From contig CALLMF010000031.1 in NCBI GenBank assembly GCA_938006335.1, positions 1 through 64,000 on the forward strand: 64,000 nt of DNA, given 5' to 3'. The notes below the pieces were generated by a model. It was not told the DNA's origin and searched no databases. It saw only the letters and a program-made list of their open reading frames with translations. The stretch comes from an uncultured Granulosicoccaceae bacterium (GTDB lineage: Bacteria; Pseudomonadota; Gammaproteobacteria; Granulosicoccales; Granulosicoccaceae). Positions within the stretch are counted from its first letter, which is position 1. The number at the start of each line of letters is the position of its first letter. Both the position numbers and the translations under genes were made by a program. This document shows, in pieces, positions 35,016-43,910 of this stretch.

Positions 35016-36186
35016 GGCAGAGATAGCACACCTTGGCAGTCAGAACGGGAACGTCACGGTGGAACATATCACCACCGATGCCGGCTTTGATGCATTGCAG
35101 GATGATTGGCAGCATCTGGCATCGCGTTCTCGTGCAGCCAGCGTGTTCAACGGCTGGCATTGGAACCGTTTGTGGTGGCAACACTATGGTGATCTTGGTG
35201 AACTGTGCATCGTCGTGGTTCGGATCAACAACACGGTACGGATGATCGCGCCGTTCTACGTGTGCAGGACACGCATGTTCAGAATCTGGCCTGTCAAGAC
35301 GTTGAAATTCATCGGTACGGGTGGGGATACATCACCGGACGATCTGGACGTGCTGTACGACCAACCGTTTCAAGCCGTCACACTGAGTGCAGTAGCGCAA
35401 TCCATACTGCGATCGCTACCGGAATTGGCCAGAATCTCACTCGCTGATGTACCTGCTCAGTCGCCACTGCTTGACGAGCTCACAACGTCTGATGCCGCCA
35501 ATGGCTGGTCGTCCCCCCGCCTCTGGAAAACACAGCGGCGCGTTCAACAGTTGCCCGACTCACTCGAAACTTACCTTGCGGGTCTTAGCCGCAATGCACG
35601 AAAACACTGGCGACGTCGGACCAAGGCTCTGTCAGCGACTGAAGGCTTCCACTTTTCCCGGTGTACATCTGCACAGGAGGTTGACGATACGTTTGACGAA
35701 CTGGTGAGTCTGCATCGATCTCGTCACGCCACCAAGGGCAAGACTGACAGCTTCAATAGCCATCGCTATCTGCAGTTTCATCGAACACTGATGCACCGAT
35801 TACTGCAATCAGACGAACTCTGGCTCGTGAAACTGCAATTGAATCAGCGCACAGTGGGCGTCGAATACGCGTATCTATGCAACGGTGAGTTAGCCTTTTT
35901 TCAGGCGGGGTTCGATCCTGAGTATCAATCCGTCAGCCCAGGCCACCAATTGATGATGCACATGATCGAGCACGCTATTGCTACAGGTGTAACGTCCATC
36001 GATCTGCTCAAAGGCGACTACGATTACAAGAATTCCTACACCCGGCAATGGCGAACAACCGTCAGTATCGATTGGTGGCGCAGTTCCGTTGTTACCATGC
36101 TCTACCGGCATGCCCGAACGCTGAAGCGTTGGTGGACACGCGCTGCGACGGCGATGACTCGCTGGCGTCGACGTCGCGAGCAATAG
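35014..36186 (+). CDS. GNAT/FemAB-like (CelD/BcsL-type) acyltransferase
   Basis: A 390-residue protein of the acetyltransferase_6 (CelD/BcsL) group, related to FemAB. Visible parts are an N-terminal FNGWHWNRLWWQHYG block and a C-terminal GNAT domain with SPGHQLMMHMIEHAI and the IDLLKGDYDYKNSYT motif. Such proteins often modify polysaccharides or transfer acyl groups in envelope synthesis. The start is not certain: ATG 35014 overlaps the divergent ydcF start, GTG 35059 has a GGGAA a short way upstream, and an open frame extends back to 34819 inside ydcF. The basic Arg/Trp-rich tail is unusual. Confidence 0.75.
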   Translation: MAEIAHLGSQNGNVTVEHITTDAGFDALQDDWQHLASRSRAASVFNGWHWNRLWWQHYGDLGELCIVVVRINNTVRMIAPFYVCRTRMFRIWPVKTLKFIGTGGDTSPDDLDVLYDQPFQAVTLSAVAQSILRSLPELARISLADVPAQSPLLDELTTSDAANGWSSPRLWKTQRRVQQLPDSLETYLAGLSRNARKHWRRRTKALSATEGFHFSRCTSAQEVDDTFDELVSLHRSRHATKGKTDSFNSHRYLQFHRTLMHRLLQSDELWLVKLQLNQRTVGVEYAYLCNGELAFFQAGFDPEYQSVSPGHQLMMHMIEHAIATGVTSIDLLKGDYDYKNSYTRQWRTTVSIDWWRSSVVTMLYRHARTLKRWWTRAATAMTRWRRRREQ

Positions 36187-36410
36187 CGTGATCAGGCGAT
36201 AGCCAGACAAACGTGCAAACGCCCCACGGCAACCCGACGACCACCAAGCACCGCCGTGGCGAGTCTTGTCCGCTCGCTCATCACAGCATATCGAGCGCCG
36301 CCAGCTACCCTCTAGGCGGTAAACTGAGTGCTCGGACGACTCATCACGGGCACCGACGGGTCAAGTGGCGAGACCCGATGATCCGAAAGCAAAAAACCGA
36401 TATGAATTCA

Positions 36411-37085
36411 ATGAATTACGACTCATCGCGAGCCAGGCACAACATGATCGAGCAGCAGGTGCGTCCGTGGGACGTGCTGGACCAGCGCGTGCTCGACGTC
36501 CTCGCCGAGGTCATCCGTGACGAGTTCGTAGCAGAGGAACAGAAGCAGCTCGCCTACTCGGACTACGAGTTGCCCATCGGCCATGGTCAGCACATGATGA
36601 AGCCGGTTCTCGAAGGCCGTCTGCTGCAGTCACTCGAACTCGCCACCACCGATACCGTGCTCGAAATCGGTGCCGGCACGGGCTACCTGACCGCCTGCCT
36701 TGCACGACTTGCCAAGCAAGTGGACGCCCTCGAGGTCCACCCCGCACTGGCATCGGCCGCCAATGCACGCTTGCAAGCTATCGGCGTGGCCAATGCCACG
36801 GTGCTCGAGCAGGACGCCAACGACATCTGGGATGCACGTGACAGCTACGACGCTATTCTTTTCGGCGGTTCGGTGACCTCCGTGCCCGACTGGTACCGGA
36901 ACAAGATGGCCATTGGCGGGCGTTTGGTGGCCGTCGTGGGCAGCCTGTCCCAGCCCACGATGGAAGCGATTCGCATCGTGCGTGTAAGCGACACCGAGTG
37001 GCTCACTGAAAGCCTGTTCGAAACCTATCTCGCACCCCTTTCCTCATCGACTGACCACGCCGAATCAGCGCCGTTCGTGTTCTGA
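36411..37085 (+). CDS. Protein-L-isoaspartate O-methyltransferase family protein
   Basis: A 224-residue SAM methyltransferase of the PCMT family, which repairs isoaspartyl residues in proteins. It has the RHNMIEQQVRPWDVLD N-terminus common upstream of tolC, and the SAM motif VLEIGAGTGYLTACLA. ATGs at 36378 and 36402 are alternatives; none has a clear ribosome site, and the region to 36187 has no gene. The position directly before tolC is typical of many gammaproteobacteria, in which this paralogue is distinct from the surE-linked pcm. Confidence 0.85.
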   Translation: MNYDSSRARHNMIEQQVRPWDVLDQRVLDVLAEVIRDEFVAEEQKQLAYSDYELPIGHGQHMMKPVLEGRLLQSLELATTDTVLEIGAGTGYLTACLARLAKQVDALEVHPALASAANARLQAIGVANATVLEQDANDIWDARDSYDAILFGGSVTSVPDWYRNKMAIGGRLVAVVGSLSQPTMEAIRIVRVSDTEWLTESLFETYLAPLSSSTDHAESAPFVF

Positions 37086-37139
37086 CACAGCTTGGCCCGT
37101 GCCCAACGTTCTGGAACCGATGGTTTGTTGAAAACTGCA

Positions 37140-38477
37140 ATGACTCACTCAACCGATGGCCGTGGCGCGAGCTCCTGCCGCGTGCAATGCAGACGAATCC
37201 TCGCAGCGGCTTGTCTGACGCTGTTCGGGCAAGCGGCGCACGCCGTGGACTTGATGGAGGTCTACGAACTTGCGCAAGACTACGACGCGACCATCCAGTC
37301 CGCCTTTCATGACTTCCAGTCCGCGCAGTACAACGTGCCGGCCGTGCGTTCTGTTTTCCTGCCGCAACTCACCTTCAACGCCCTGGCGGGGCTGACGGAC
37401 TTCAACTCCGACCAGAGCAGTACCTATCTCGACAACACGCTGCAATTGAGCCTGAGCCAAACGCTGTACGACAGGCAAAGTGGCGCCTTGCTCGAGCAGG
37501 CCAAGATCGGTGTCAGTCAGGCCGAGGCCCAGTACGCTGCAGCGGTACAGGACCTGATCCTGCGCGTAGCTACCGCCTATCTGGACATACTACGCGCCGA
37601 AGCCAATGTGGAATTCAGCCAATCGGAACTGCAGGCCATCGCGCGCCAGCGCGAACAAGCCGAACGACGATTCGACGTCGGCCTGGTCGCCGTCACCGAT
37701 GTGCGCACGGCTCAAGCGCAATACGATCTGGCAGTTGCTCAGGAAATCGTGGCATCGAATTCGTTGGAAACCGCGCGAGAAGCGCTACGGGTCATATCCG
37801 GTGTCAACGCCGAGCAGGTCTCGCAACTCGCAAGCGACTACCCGCTTGTGCGTCCGATTCCCGACAACGTCGAGAACTGGGTGGAGCTGGCACAAGCCAC
37901 CAATCTGCCATTGGTTATCGTCCGATTGTCTACCGACAGTGCACGCGCCGCTATCAAGGCGGAACGCGCCCAGCGCTACCCGACCATCAGGTTGACCGCC
38001 AGCGCCAGCGCCCTCAATACGGAGCAGGACCTGCGCGACCGCAGTGCCGAAGCGGGCGAGATTGGCGTACAGGCCACGCTTCCGATCTACAGTGGTGGAC
38101 GAATCAACGCCGAGGTCGCCCAGGCACAAGCCAATTGGCGTTCGGCAACCGCGGACCTTGAAGCGCAAGAACGCGCCGCCGTTCAGCAAGCTCGGGACGG
38201 GTTTCGTGGCGTTGTCGCCTCGATCGCTCAAGTGCGTGCACTGAATCAGGCACTCGTATCGACGCAACAATCGGCCGACGCTGTAGAAGCAGGCTTCCGA
38301 GCCGGAACCCGAACCTCCGTGGAAGTACTCAACGCACTGCGTGATGTATTTCAGGCGCGTGCCGATTACGCCAATGCGCGTTACGACTACATCCTCAGCT
38401 CCTTCAGACTCAAGTCTGCTGCCGGCACCTTGGGCGAGGCGGACCTGCGCGCCGTCAATCGTTTTCTGGTCGACTGA
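37140..38477 (+). CDS. tolC: TolC-family outer membrane efflux channel
   Basis: A 446-residue outer membrane trimeric channel for type I secretion and tripartite efflux. The signal peptide includes RRILAAACLTLFGQAAHA, and the mature protein begins VDLMEVYELA. Two OEP repeats follow, each with long helices and beta-strands (TLSQTLYDRQSGA and VQATLPIYSGGRINAEV mark equivalent positions). The ATG at 37140 was chosen to keep a normal signal peptide; the frame is open to 37092. It follows the methyltransferase by 54 bases and precedes the lipid A acyltransferase by 48, suggesting an envelope operon. Confidence 0.92.
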   Translation: MTHSTDGRGASSCRVQCRRILAAACLTLFGQAAHAVDLMEVYELAQDYDATIQSAFHDFQSAQYNVPAVRSVFLPQLTFNALAGLTDFNSDQSSTYLDNTLQLSLSQTLYDRQSGALLEQAKIGVSQAEAQYAAAVQDLILRVATAYLDILRAEANVEFSQSELQAIARQREQAERRFDVGLVAVTDVRTAQAQYDLAVAQEIVASNSLETAREALRVISGVNAEQVSQLASDYPLVRPIPDNVENWVELAQATNLPLVIVRLSTDSARAAIKAERAQRYPTIRLTASASALNTEQDLRDRSAEAGEIGVQATLPIYSGGRINAEVAQAQANWRSATADLEAQERAAVQQARDGFRGVVASIAQVRALNQALVSTQQSADAVEAGFRAGTRTSVEVLNALRDVFQARADYANARYDYILSSFRLKSAAGTLGEADLRAVNRFLVD

Positions 38478-38525
38478 AGCTCTGTCGCACGTCTCATCGC
38501 GAAACCGCCAGTCAGTGACCTCGAC

Positions 38526-39455
38526 GTGACCACGCCAGCGGGAGAGCCCTTCAACTGGCGCGACTGGACAGCTCCCAGGTACTGGCACACCTGGATGGGT
38601 ATCGGGTGTCTCTGGCTACTGACACGCCTGCCTCTCGACACGGTCCTCGCCTGCGGGCGCTCGCTGGGGCCCTTGGCCATCAGACTGATTCCCGGCAGAC
38701 AACGCATTGTCGCGCGCAATCTGCGCCTGGCCGTACCACAGCTTGATCACGCGGCAGTGGCTGCGCAGTCAAGTCGACATACGGGAATGTCCGCGGCGGA
38801 AATGAGCTGGCTCTGGTTTCGGGGTGCCGATGCGCTGGAGAGACGATTCACCGTGGAAGGTGCAGAGCACGTCGAACGCGCGCTCGCGACCGGGCGAGGC
38901 GTGATTCTGTTGCAGGCTCACTTCACCTGCATCGACGTGTGCGCGAGTGCAATCTGCACGCGCTGGCCGGCGTCGGCCGTCTATGACCCGCCAAAGAACC
39001 CCTTGTTCGGCGCGATACAAGCGAGCGCTCGTCGTCGATACGTGACCGGGATCATTCCGAATCACGACATCCGTAACATGGTGCGACGTTTGAAGCGTGG
39101 GGAGATGGTCTGGTTCTCGCCGGACCAGGCGGTAAGTGCGCGCCGAGGCGGTATCGCGACAAGATTCTTCGATCAACCCGTACTGACATCAAGCGGTACG
39201 GCACGCATTCTGGCGATGACCGGCGCGGTGCTGATTCCATTGACACCCTCACGTTGCGACGATGGCTCGGGCTACCGTCTTCGGTTCGACGAAGCCGTGG
39301 ACATCGATAGCAGTGATGTAACCGCTGCCACTCAAGCGGTCAACGACCTGCTCGAATCGCAAGTGCATCTGCAACCGGGGCAATACCTCTGGTCGCACAA
39401 ACGGTTCAAACCTCCGAGCAAGGACTACCCGGACCCGTACGCTGATATCCCTTGA
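38526..39455 (+). CDS. Lipid A biosynthesis lauroyl/myristoyl acyltransferase (LpxL/HtrB family)
   Basis: A 309-residue inner-membrane acyltransferase adding a secondary acyl chain to Kdo-lipid A. The catalytic HX4D motif appears as H-F-T-C-I-D in LLQAHFTCID. Other family blocks are WFSPDQAV and GTARILAMTGA. An N-terminal hydrophobic helix (IGCLWLLTRLPLDTVLA) anchors it. The start is a GTG with no strong ribosome site. Its stop overlaps the TTG start of waaA (TTGA), coupling the two lipid A/Kdo enzymes. Confidence 0.9.
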   Translation: MTTPAGEPFNWRDWTAPRYWHTWMGIGCLWLLTRLPLDTVLACGRSLGPLAIRLIPGRQRIVARNLRLAVPQLDHAAVAAQSSRHTGMSAAEMSWLWFRGADALERRFTVEGAEHVERALATGRGVILLQAHFTCIDVCASAICTRWPASAVYDPPKNPLFGAIQASARRRYVTGIIPNHDIRNMVRRLKRGEMVWFSPDQAVSARRGGIATRFFDQPVLTSSGTARILAMTGAVLIPLTPSRCDDGSGYRLRFDEAVDIDSSDVTAATQAVNDLLESQVHLQPGQYLWSHKRFKPPSKDYPDPYADIP

Positions 39456-40720
39456 GCATTCCCCACGACGTCAATCACCCGACTGCACCACCCTGTCGTT
39501 ATCGCGTGGCGGTGCGCATGCTGTCACCGGTCTTGCTGCTATGGGTCCTGGTCGTCGCGTGGAAGCAGGCTCGCCCGCGAGGGCAGCTATGGCGATTCCT
39601 GCGTGAGCGACTCGGCATATATCCGCACGAACACGCTCTGCACGCGCCTAAACGCTGGATCCACGCAGCCTCTGTCGGAGAAGTGCTGACGGCAATTCCG
39701 CTGCTGGATGCGCTGATCGAAGCGGAGGGTGCGCAAGCACTGCTGGTCACAACCACCACGGTCACCGGAGCCGAGGTTCTCTCTCAACGCGTACCGGCCG
39801 TGTCGCATCGCTACGCACCGATCGACCTGCCGGGTGCGGTCAAGCGCTTCATCAGGCACCAGCCGATACGGTCGCTCTGGATCATGGAAACCGAACTCTG
39901 GCCATGGCTCATTGCCAAGACCAAGCGTAACGGCACTCCGTTGAGCATTGTCAACGCGCGCCTCTCATCGCGAACGATTGCCGGCGCTGCGCGAGTGATG
40001 GCACCGGTGTACGCCGACGCCTTGCTCGGTGTCGATGTCCTTGCCCGCAGCGCAGAAGATGCTGCGCGCTATCGAGCACTTGGGGGCACCCGTGTCACCG
40101 AAGTCGGAGACCTGAAGCTCGTTGCTCCTCTTCAGCAAGAAAGACAGCCTTCGCTAGTGTCGAGGCCCTATCACCTGTGCGCGTCGACCCACAACGACGA
40201 GGAGGCGTCTCTTGCCAGCGCGTGGTGTGCAACAGACAAGCAAGCGCTATTGGTCATCGCTCCACGTCACCCCGATCGTGGCGACTCACTCGCAACTCAA
40301 CTGTCGAGTATCGCAGGACACAACGTAGGTCAACGCTCCATGGGGCAGCTACCCGAGGCACATCACCGTGTGTATCTCGCAGATACGCTCGGTGAGCTTG
40401 ACCGCTGGTACACACACGCGACGACCGTGTTCGTTGGAGGCTCGCTGGTTGAACGTGGCGGGCACAATCTGATGGAAGCGGCCCGGCGCGCGCGACCCAT
40501 TAGCACCGGACCTCATACCAGCAACTTCGCTGAAGCCTGCCAGTCCCTGCTCGCAGCCGATGCGCTGTATCGAGCATCGGATGCAGACGCGGTGGTGAAG
40601 TGGATGCGGTCACTGGATGCCACGGAGTGCCGAGCCATGGGCGAGCGAGCCCGACGCGTCGCACTGGAAGATCAGGCGGTGCTGCCGCGCTATCTCTCAG
40701 CGCTGTCAATCGCTGCCTGA
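39452..40720 (+). CDS. waaA: 3-deoxy-D-manno-octulosonic acid (Kdo) transferase
   Basis: A 422-residue membrane-anchored glycosyltransferase (GT30) that adds Kdo from CMP-Kdo to lipid IVA. Family blocks seen are IHAASVGEVLTA, TTTTVTGAEV, ETELWPWLI, NARLSSRT and the C-terminal FVGGSLVERGGHNLMEAA. The TTG at 39452 overlaps the preceding stop; internal starts at 39512-39518 would remove an N-terminal stretch before the anchor helix (SPVLLLWVLVVAW). It converges with the Kdo kinase gene, overlapping by 15 bases. Confidence 0.94.
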   Translation: MSIPHDVNHPTAPPCRYRVAVRMLSPVLLLWVLVVAWKQARPRGQLWRFLRERLGIYPHEHALHAPKRWIHAASVGEVLTAIPLLDALIEAEGAQALLVTTTTVTGAEVLSQRVPAVSHRYAPIDLPGAVKRFIRHQPIRSLWIMETELWPWLIAKTKRNGTPLSIVNARLSSRTIAGAARVMAPVYADALLGVDVLARSAEDAARYRALGGTRVTEVGDLKLVAPLQQERQPSLVSRPYHLCASTHNDEEASLASAWCATDKQALLVIAPRHPDRGDSLATQLSSIAGHNVGQRSMGQLPEAHHRVYLADTLGELDRWYTHATTVFVGGSLVERGGHNLMEAARRARPISTGPHTSNFAEACQSLLAADALYRASDADAVVKWMRSLDATECRAMGERARRVALEDQAVLPRYLSALSIAA

Positions 40721-41458
40721 AATGCTTTCAAGCAGACGAGCTCGCCACGCCGCCTCGATCTTGACAGCTGCCTGATCAACACCAAGACGCTGCAGGGATC
40801 GCGACAGTCTCGACAGATTGGCCATGGCCCAGGGCGTGTCCGGAGACACGCGGGCGCCCTCGTGCAAGCGGCCTCGGTCAAAATCAATCACATGCACCTG
40901 GCCGGACTCATCAAGCAGGATATTGTGTGCGTTCAGATCGGCGTGCTCGACCCCACAAGCGTGAAACTTCGCGATGCACTCACCGATCGCAGGCCACGCA
41001 GCAGCATCCGTCGTGCCATTCGCCGCGCCTTCGGCCAGGGAATGCCCCGCCAGGCGATGCATGACCAGCTCACCGGTCTCGAACAGCAGGAAACGCGTCC
41101 GTTGCGCGGCAAATACGCGCGGCACCGGCAAGCCCATGGCCTCCATGCGCAGCAGCAGCGCAAACTCTCGCATGGATCGGCTACGCTCAATCCCAACCTG
41201 CATATAGTGACGCGTACTGACGTGCCGAACGAGGCCACCGCGGCGATATTCGCGAAGCACCAGAGGCGTCGAATTCATTTCAAAGAAGACGGTACCCCCC
41301 CGTCCCGCAGCGGGAATATCGGTCACCCACCCCTGCTGCCGTAGCATCGCGGCATCAAACACGATGGGATCGAAGGCCGGCTCACTATCGGACCGGTAGC
41401 GCCAGGTGCGCGTGGGGTTCTGCGGATCCTGGCGGGTGACAATGCCTGCAGGATGCAA
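40706..41458 (-). CDS. kdkA: 3-deoxy-D-manno-octulosonic acid kinase
   Basis: A 250-residue protein-kinase-fold enzyme that phosphorylates the first Kdo residue of LPS. The catalytic loop HADLNAHN (Asp174) and the metal motif IDFDRG (Asp192) are clear, and the KdkA N-terminal R-GGTVFFE segment is present. The start appears to be TTG at 41458, 7 bases after the stop of the small zinc protein. Its location tail-to-tail with waaA supports the assignment over other WaaP-type kinases. Confidence 0.88.
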   Translation of the reverse strand: MHPAGIVTRQDPQNPTRTWRYRSDSEPAFDPIVFDAAMLRQQGWVTDIPAAGRGGTVFFEMNSTPLVLREYRRGGLVRHVSTRHYMQVGIERSRSMREFALLLRMEAMGLPVPRVFAAQRTRFLLFETGELVMHRLAGHSLAEGAANGTTDAAAWPAIGECIAKFHACGVEHADLNAHNILLDESGQVHVIDFDRGRLHEGARVSPDTPWAMANLSRLSRSLQRLGVDQAAVKIEAAWRARLLESISGSD

Positions 41459-41465
41459 GCTTGTG

Positions 41466-41669
41466 TCAATCCGCAGGGGCGGACTGCTTGTCAGTCAACT
41501 TGAAACTCGTGCCGCAGTAGCTGCAGCTTGCGACACCGTCCGGCGCATCTTCCAGCGGAATGTACACCCGCGGATGGCTATTCCACAGCGGCGCATCCGG
41601 TGTCGGACAATGCATCGGAAGCTGATCTGCAGTGACCTCGACGTGGGTCGTTTCCGGATCTGTGGTCAT
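41466..41669 (-). CDS. Small CHCC zinc-finger protein
   Basis: A 67-residue protein with a C-X10-H-X16-C-X2-C zinc ribbon (Cys21, His32, Cys49, Cys52), the zf-CHCC family related to the mitochondrial NDUFS6 subunit. The real start is the ATG at 41669 (MTTDPETT); a longer open reading upstream to 41942 would overlap the divergent glycosyltransferase gene. It precedes kdkA on the same strand. Genes of this family often sit near waaA in proteobacteria; its function is unknown. Confidence 0.85.
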   Translation of the reverse strand: MTTDPETTHVEVTADQLPMHCPTPDAPLWNSHPRVYIPLEDAPDGVASCSYCGTSFKLTDKQSAPAD

Positions 41670-41854
41670 GGTGTCTGGGTGTTGATGGGTACCAGGAAGC
41701 GACCTTGCAGGCTGGCAGAACACCGCGCGGCTCGCCTGCCGCGTATTGGACCACAAACTTGTGCTCGGTGACCCGACCGGAGACGAGATTCGGCGCGCGT
41801 TATAGTAACGCCGATTCCCCATCCCACCAGGCGTATGCGCCTCAGGACAGAGCT

Positions 41855-42742
41855 GTGCCGGGCCGTCGCACATTGAAACTTCTGGCAGGCAGCCCGCTAC
41901 CGGCGCGCTGGCTGTACCCATCACCACCCACAACAGATGCACGCACGCCCCGCCACGGCACGCTATCCATCGAGATTGTCTCCCATTGCTGGGGATATTC
42001 GCGCTTGCTTGCGTATCAGCTCACCTCGCTGATCGATCATCCGGTCATTGAAGCGCGGATCCGCATGACCGTCTTCTACAGCGACGAAGACAGTGCGACA
42101 TCTCGCTTGCTCGAGTTCGTGGCGACCCATTCGATAGAAAACGTCGTCTGGAACTGGCAGGTGCTCCCGAAAGAGCAGCTGTTTCGCCGCAGCATCGGTA
42201 GAAACCTGGCTGCCAAGGCCTCAACGGCCGACTGGGTGTGGTTCACCGACTGTGACCTGACCTTCCAGGCACACTGTCTTGACAGTCTCAATCGTGCGCT
42301 GCAAGGACGCACCGATGCCCTCGTGTACCCACGCATCGAATCGAAAACGGATGCGTACTCGGATACGAACACATCAGGAGATGTGTCCAATTCATTGCAA
42401 CGGCCTCGATTGCTGCGGGTAGACCCGGACAATTTCGTACCGCACACGGTGACGCGCGCCACCGGTCCCTTGCAGATCACTCACGGTGATGTCGCAAGAG
42501 CGGTCGGCTATTGCGACGCGGTGCCCTGCTTTCAGCAACCGCAACCCCGCTGGCAAAAGGCGGAGGAAGACCGCGTGTTTCGCTGGCTACTCGGCACGCA
42601 GGGTGTCGCGATAGATGTCGACGGTGTGTGCCGCGTACAGCATGTCAGCAAAGGGCGCTACGGCGAACCTGGCGTATCCGCTGCAGCGCGGCAAGGCGTA
42701 CGTCGCCTGCAGGACAAGCGCCGGCGCGCACATATGGATTAA
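41855..42742 (+). CDS. Family 2 glycosyltransferase
   Basis: A 295-residue GT-A fold glycosyltransferase. The N-terminal strand IEIVSHCWGYSRLLAYQL, the acidic motif WFTDCDLTFQ and the late acceptor-side segment KAEEDRVFRWLL are typical. GTG at 41855 follows an AGGA site by about 8 bases; an upstream reading to 41705 would overlap the divergent zinc-protein promoter. It converges with the next glycosyltransferase, sharing 4 bases at the stops. Close location to waaA and kdkA suggests LPS core or O-chain sugar transfer, but this is inference. Confidence 0.82.
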   Translation: MPGRRTLKLLAGSPLPARWLYPSPPTTDARTPRHGTLSIEIVSHCWGYSRLLAYQLTSLIDHPVIEARIRMTVFYSDEDSATSRLLEFVATHSIENVVWNWQVLPKEQLFRRSIGRNLAAKASTADWVWFTDCDLTFQAHCLDSLNRALQGRTDALVYPRIESKTDAYSDTNTSGDVSNSLQRPRLLRVDPDNFVPHTVTRATGPLQITHGDVARAVGYCDAVPCFQQPQPRWQKAEEDRVFRWLLGTQGVAIDVDGVCRVQHVSKGRYGEPGVSAAARQGVRRLQDKRRRAHMD

Positions 42743-43557
42743 CTACCAATGCCGTGCTCCGTACGGCGGATCTTCTGTCGTGCCACGTTGACGCGCAAGG
42801 CCTTGTTGGCCTTCACCATCTCCGGGTCCTTGTAACCTCGAGCGTGATCCAGGTGCACGCAAATCGCGTCGTAGCGCACGTGGCGCGCCTTGATACCCGC
42901 GTTTTGCAGACGCACGCCCAGCTCGCGATCCAGACCGCCCCAGCGCATGCGTTCGTCAAAGCCGCCAGCGACGATGAGGTCGTCACGCCAGACGGACGCA
43001 TTCGAACCCTTCAAATTACAGGCGGTCGGCGTTATGCGGTTCATGAGACGCGCCATGGTCGGACCACACTCGATCTTGCTGCGCTTGGCACTCGCGGGCA
43101 ACCCGTTCTCGCGCAACCAATCCCAATCGAAACAGCGCTGCGCAACGACGTCATCGCGAGAAATCGCAAGGCTCGTTGACATCGGTAACTTGAAGTAGCT
43201 GCCCGACAGATACGACCCTCGCTGTGCACGTGCGGCATGTGTCGCGAGGAAATCTCGCCGGCAGATGCAGTCCCCGTCGGTAAACACGATGTAGTCGTGG
43301 CGTGCTGCAAGAATGGCGCGGTTGAGGATTCGACACTTTCGAAACCCCTCATCTTTCTGCCACTCGTGCCGCAAATCGACACCCCGTTCGGCGAAGGCCT
43401 CACGGTATCGATCTACCAGTGCTCGTGTGCCAGGCCCGGATCCATCATCGGCCACGATGACTTCAAAGTTCCGGTGTGATTGCTCGAGAAATCCCCAGAA
43501 GGTTTTCTCCAGCCAGTCCTCGGACTCGTAGGTCGAAAAGATGACCGACACATTCAT
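42739..43557 (-). CDS. Family 2 glycosyltransferase
   Basis: A 272-residue GT2 enzyme. It starts with the strand SVIFSTYESEDWLEKTF, has the nucleotide-sugar DXD-type motif in VFTDGDCICR, and the galactosyltransferase-type GGFDERMRWGGLDRELGVRL block near the end. The ATG at 43557 overlaps the stop of the TPR gene as ATGA, so it is the third gene of a minus-strand methyltransferase-TPR-glycosyltransferase set. The product is probably a surface glycan. Confidence 0.88.
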   Translation of the reverse strand: MNVSVIFSTYESEDWLEKTFWGFLEQSHRNFEVIVADDGSGPGTRALVDRYREAFAERGVDLRHEWQKDEGFRKCRILNRAILAARHDYIVFTDGDCICRRDFLATHAARAQRGSYLSGSYFKLPMSTSLAISRDDVVAQRCFDWDWLRENGLPASAKRSKIECGPTMARLMNRITPTACNLKGSNASVWRDDLIVAGGFDERMRWGGLDRELGVRLQNAGIKARHVRYDAICVHLDHARGYKDPEMVKANKALRVNVARQKIRRTEHGIGS

Positions 43558-43901
43558 GGCTTGGCATCACCATCGAGCGACTTGATCGCACGGCGCCGGA
43601 ACACCTCGATCTCCTTGACGCTTTGCTTGTCTCCGTTTGCTTGCCCCACCTGCAAGCCTTGATCAAAGGCTTCAATGGCCTCAGGCACCCTGCCTGCAGC
43701 CACCAGCGCGCGCCCCAGTAGCTTCCAGGCAGCGGTGTAATCCTGCTTGAGGCTCACCGCTTCGGTCAGGTGCGTGATGGCCTCGGATGGCTTGCCCTGA
43801 TCGAGATAGGCGCCACCGAGGGTAAAGCGCAGCATCTCGCTATCCTGACCGCGGGCCAGCATGGCTTCAAAGCTGCTGATGAGCTGACTCTGATCCGTCA
43901 T
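43554..43901 (-). CDS. Small TPR-repeat protein
   Basis: A 115-residue protein of helical tetratricopeptide repeats (about three), for example LGGAYLDQGKPSEAITHLTEA and ALVAAGRVPEAIEAFDQGL. It has no signal peptide and probably acts as a cytosolic scaffold. It lies 9 bases after the methyltransferase gene and overlaps the glycosyltransferase start by 4 bases, so it is likely co-expressed with both. Confidence 0.85.
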   Translation of the reverse strand: MTDQSQLISSFEAMLARGQDSEMLRFTLGGAYLDQGKPSEAITHLTEAVSLKQDYTAAWKLLGRALVAAGRVPEAIEAFDQGLQVGQANGDKQSVKEIEVFRRRAIKSLDGDAKP

Positions 43902-43910
43902 GCGCTCAGT

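Noticed and set aside
41670-41942. Longer version of the small zinc-finger protein (158 residues)
   Set aside because: The added part is unstructured and runs into the divergent glycosyltransferase start region; the 67-residue form matches the zf-CHCC family length.
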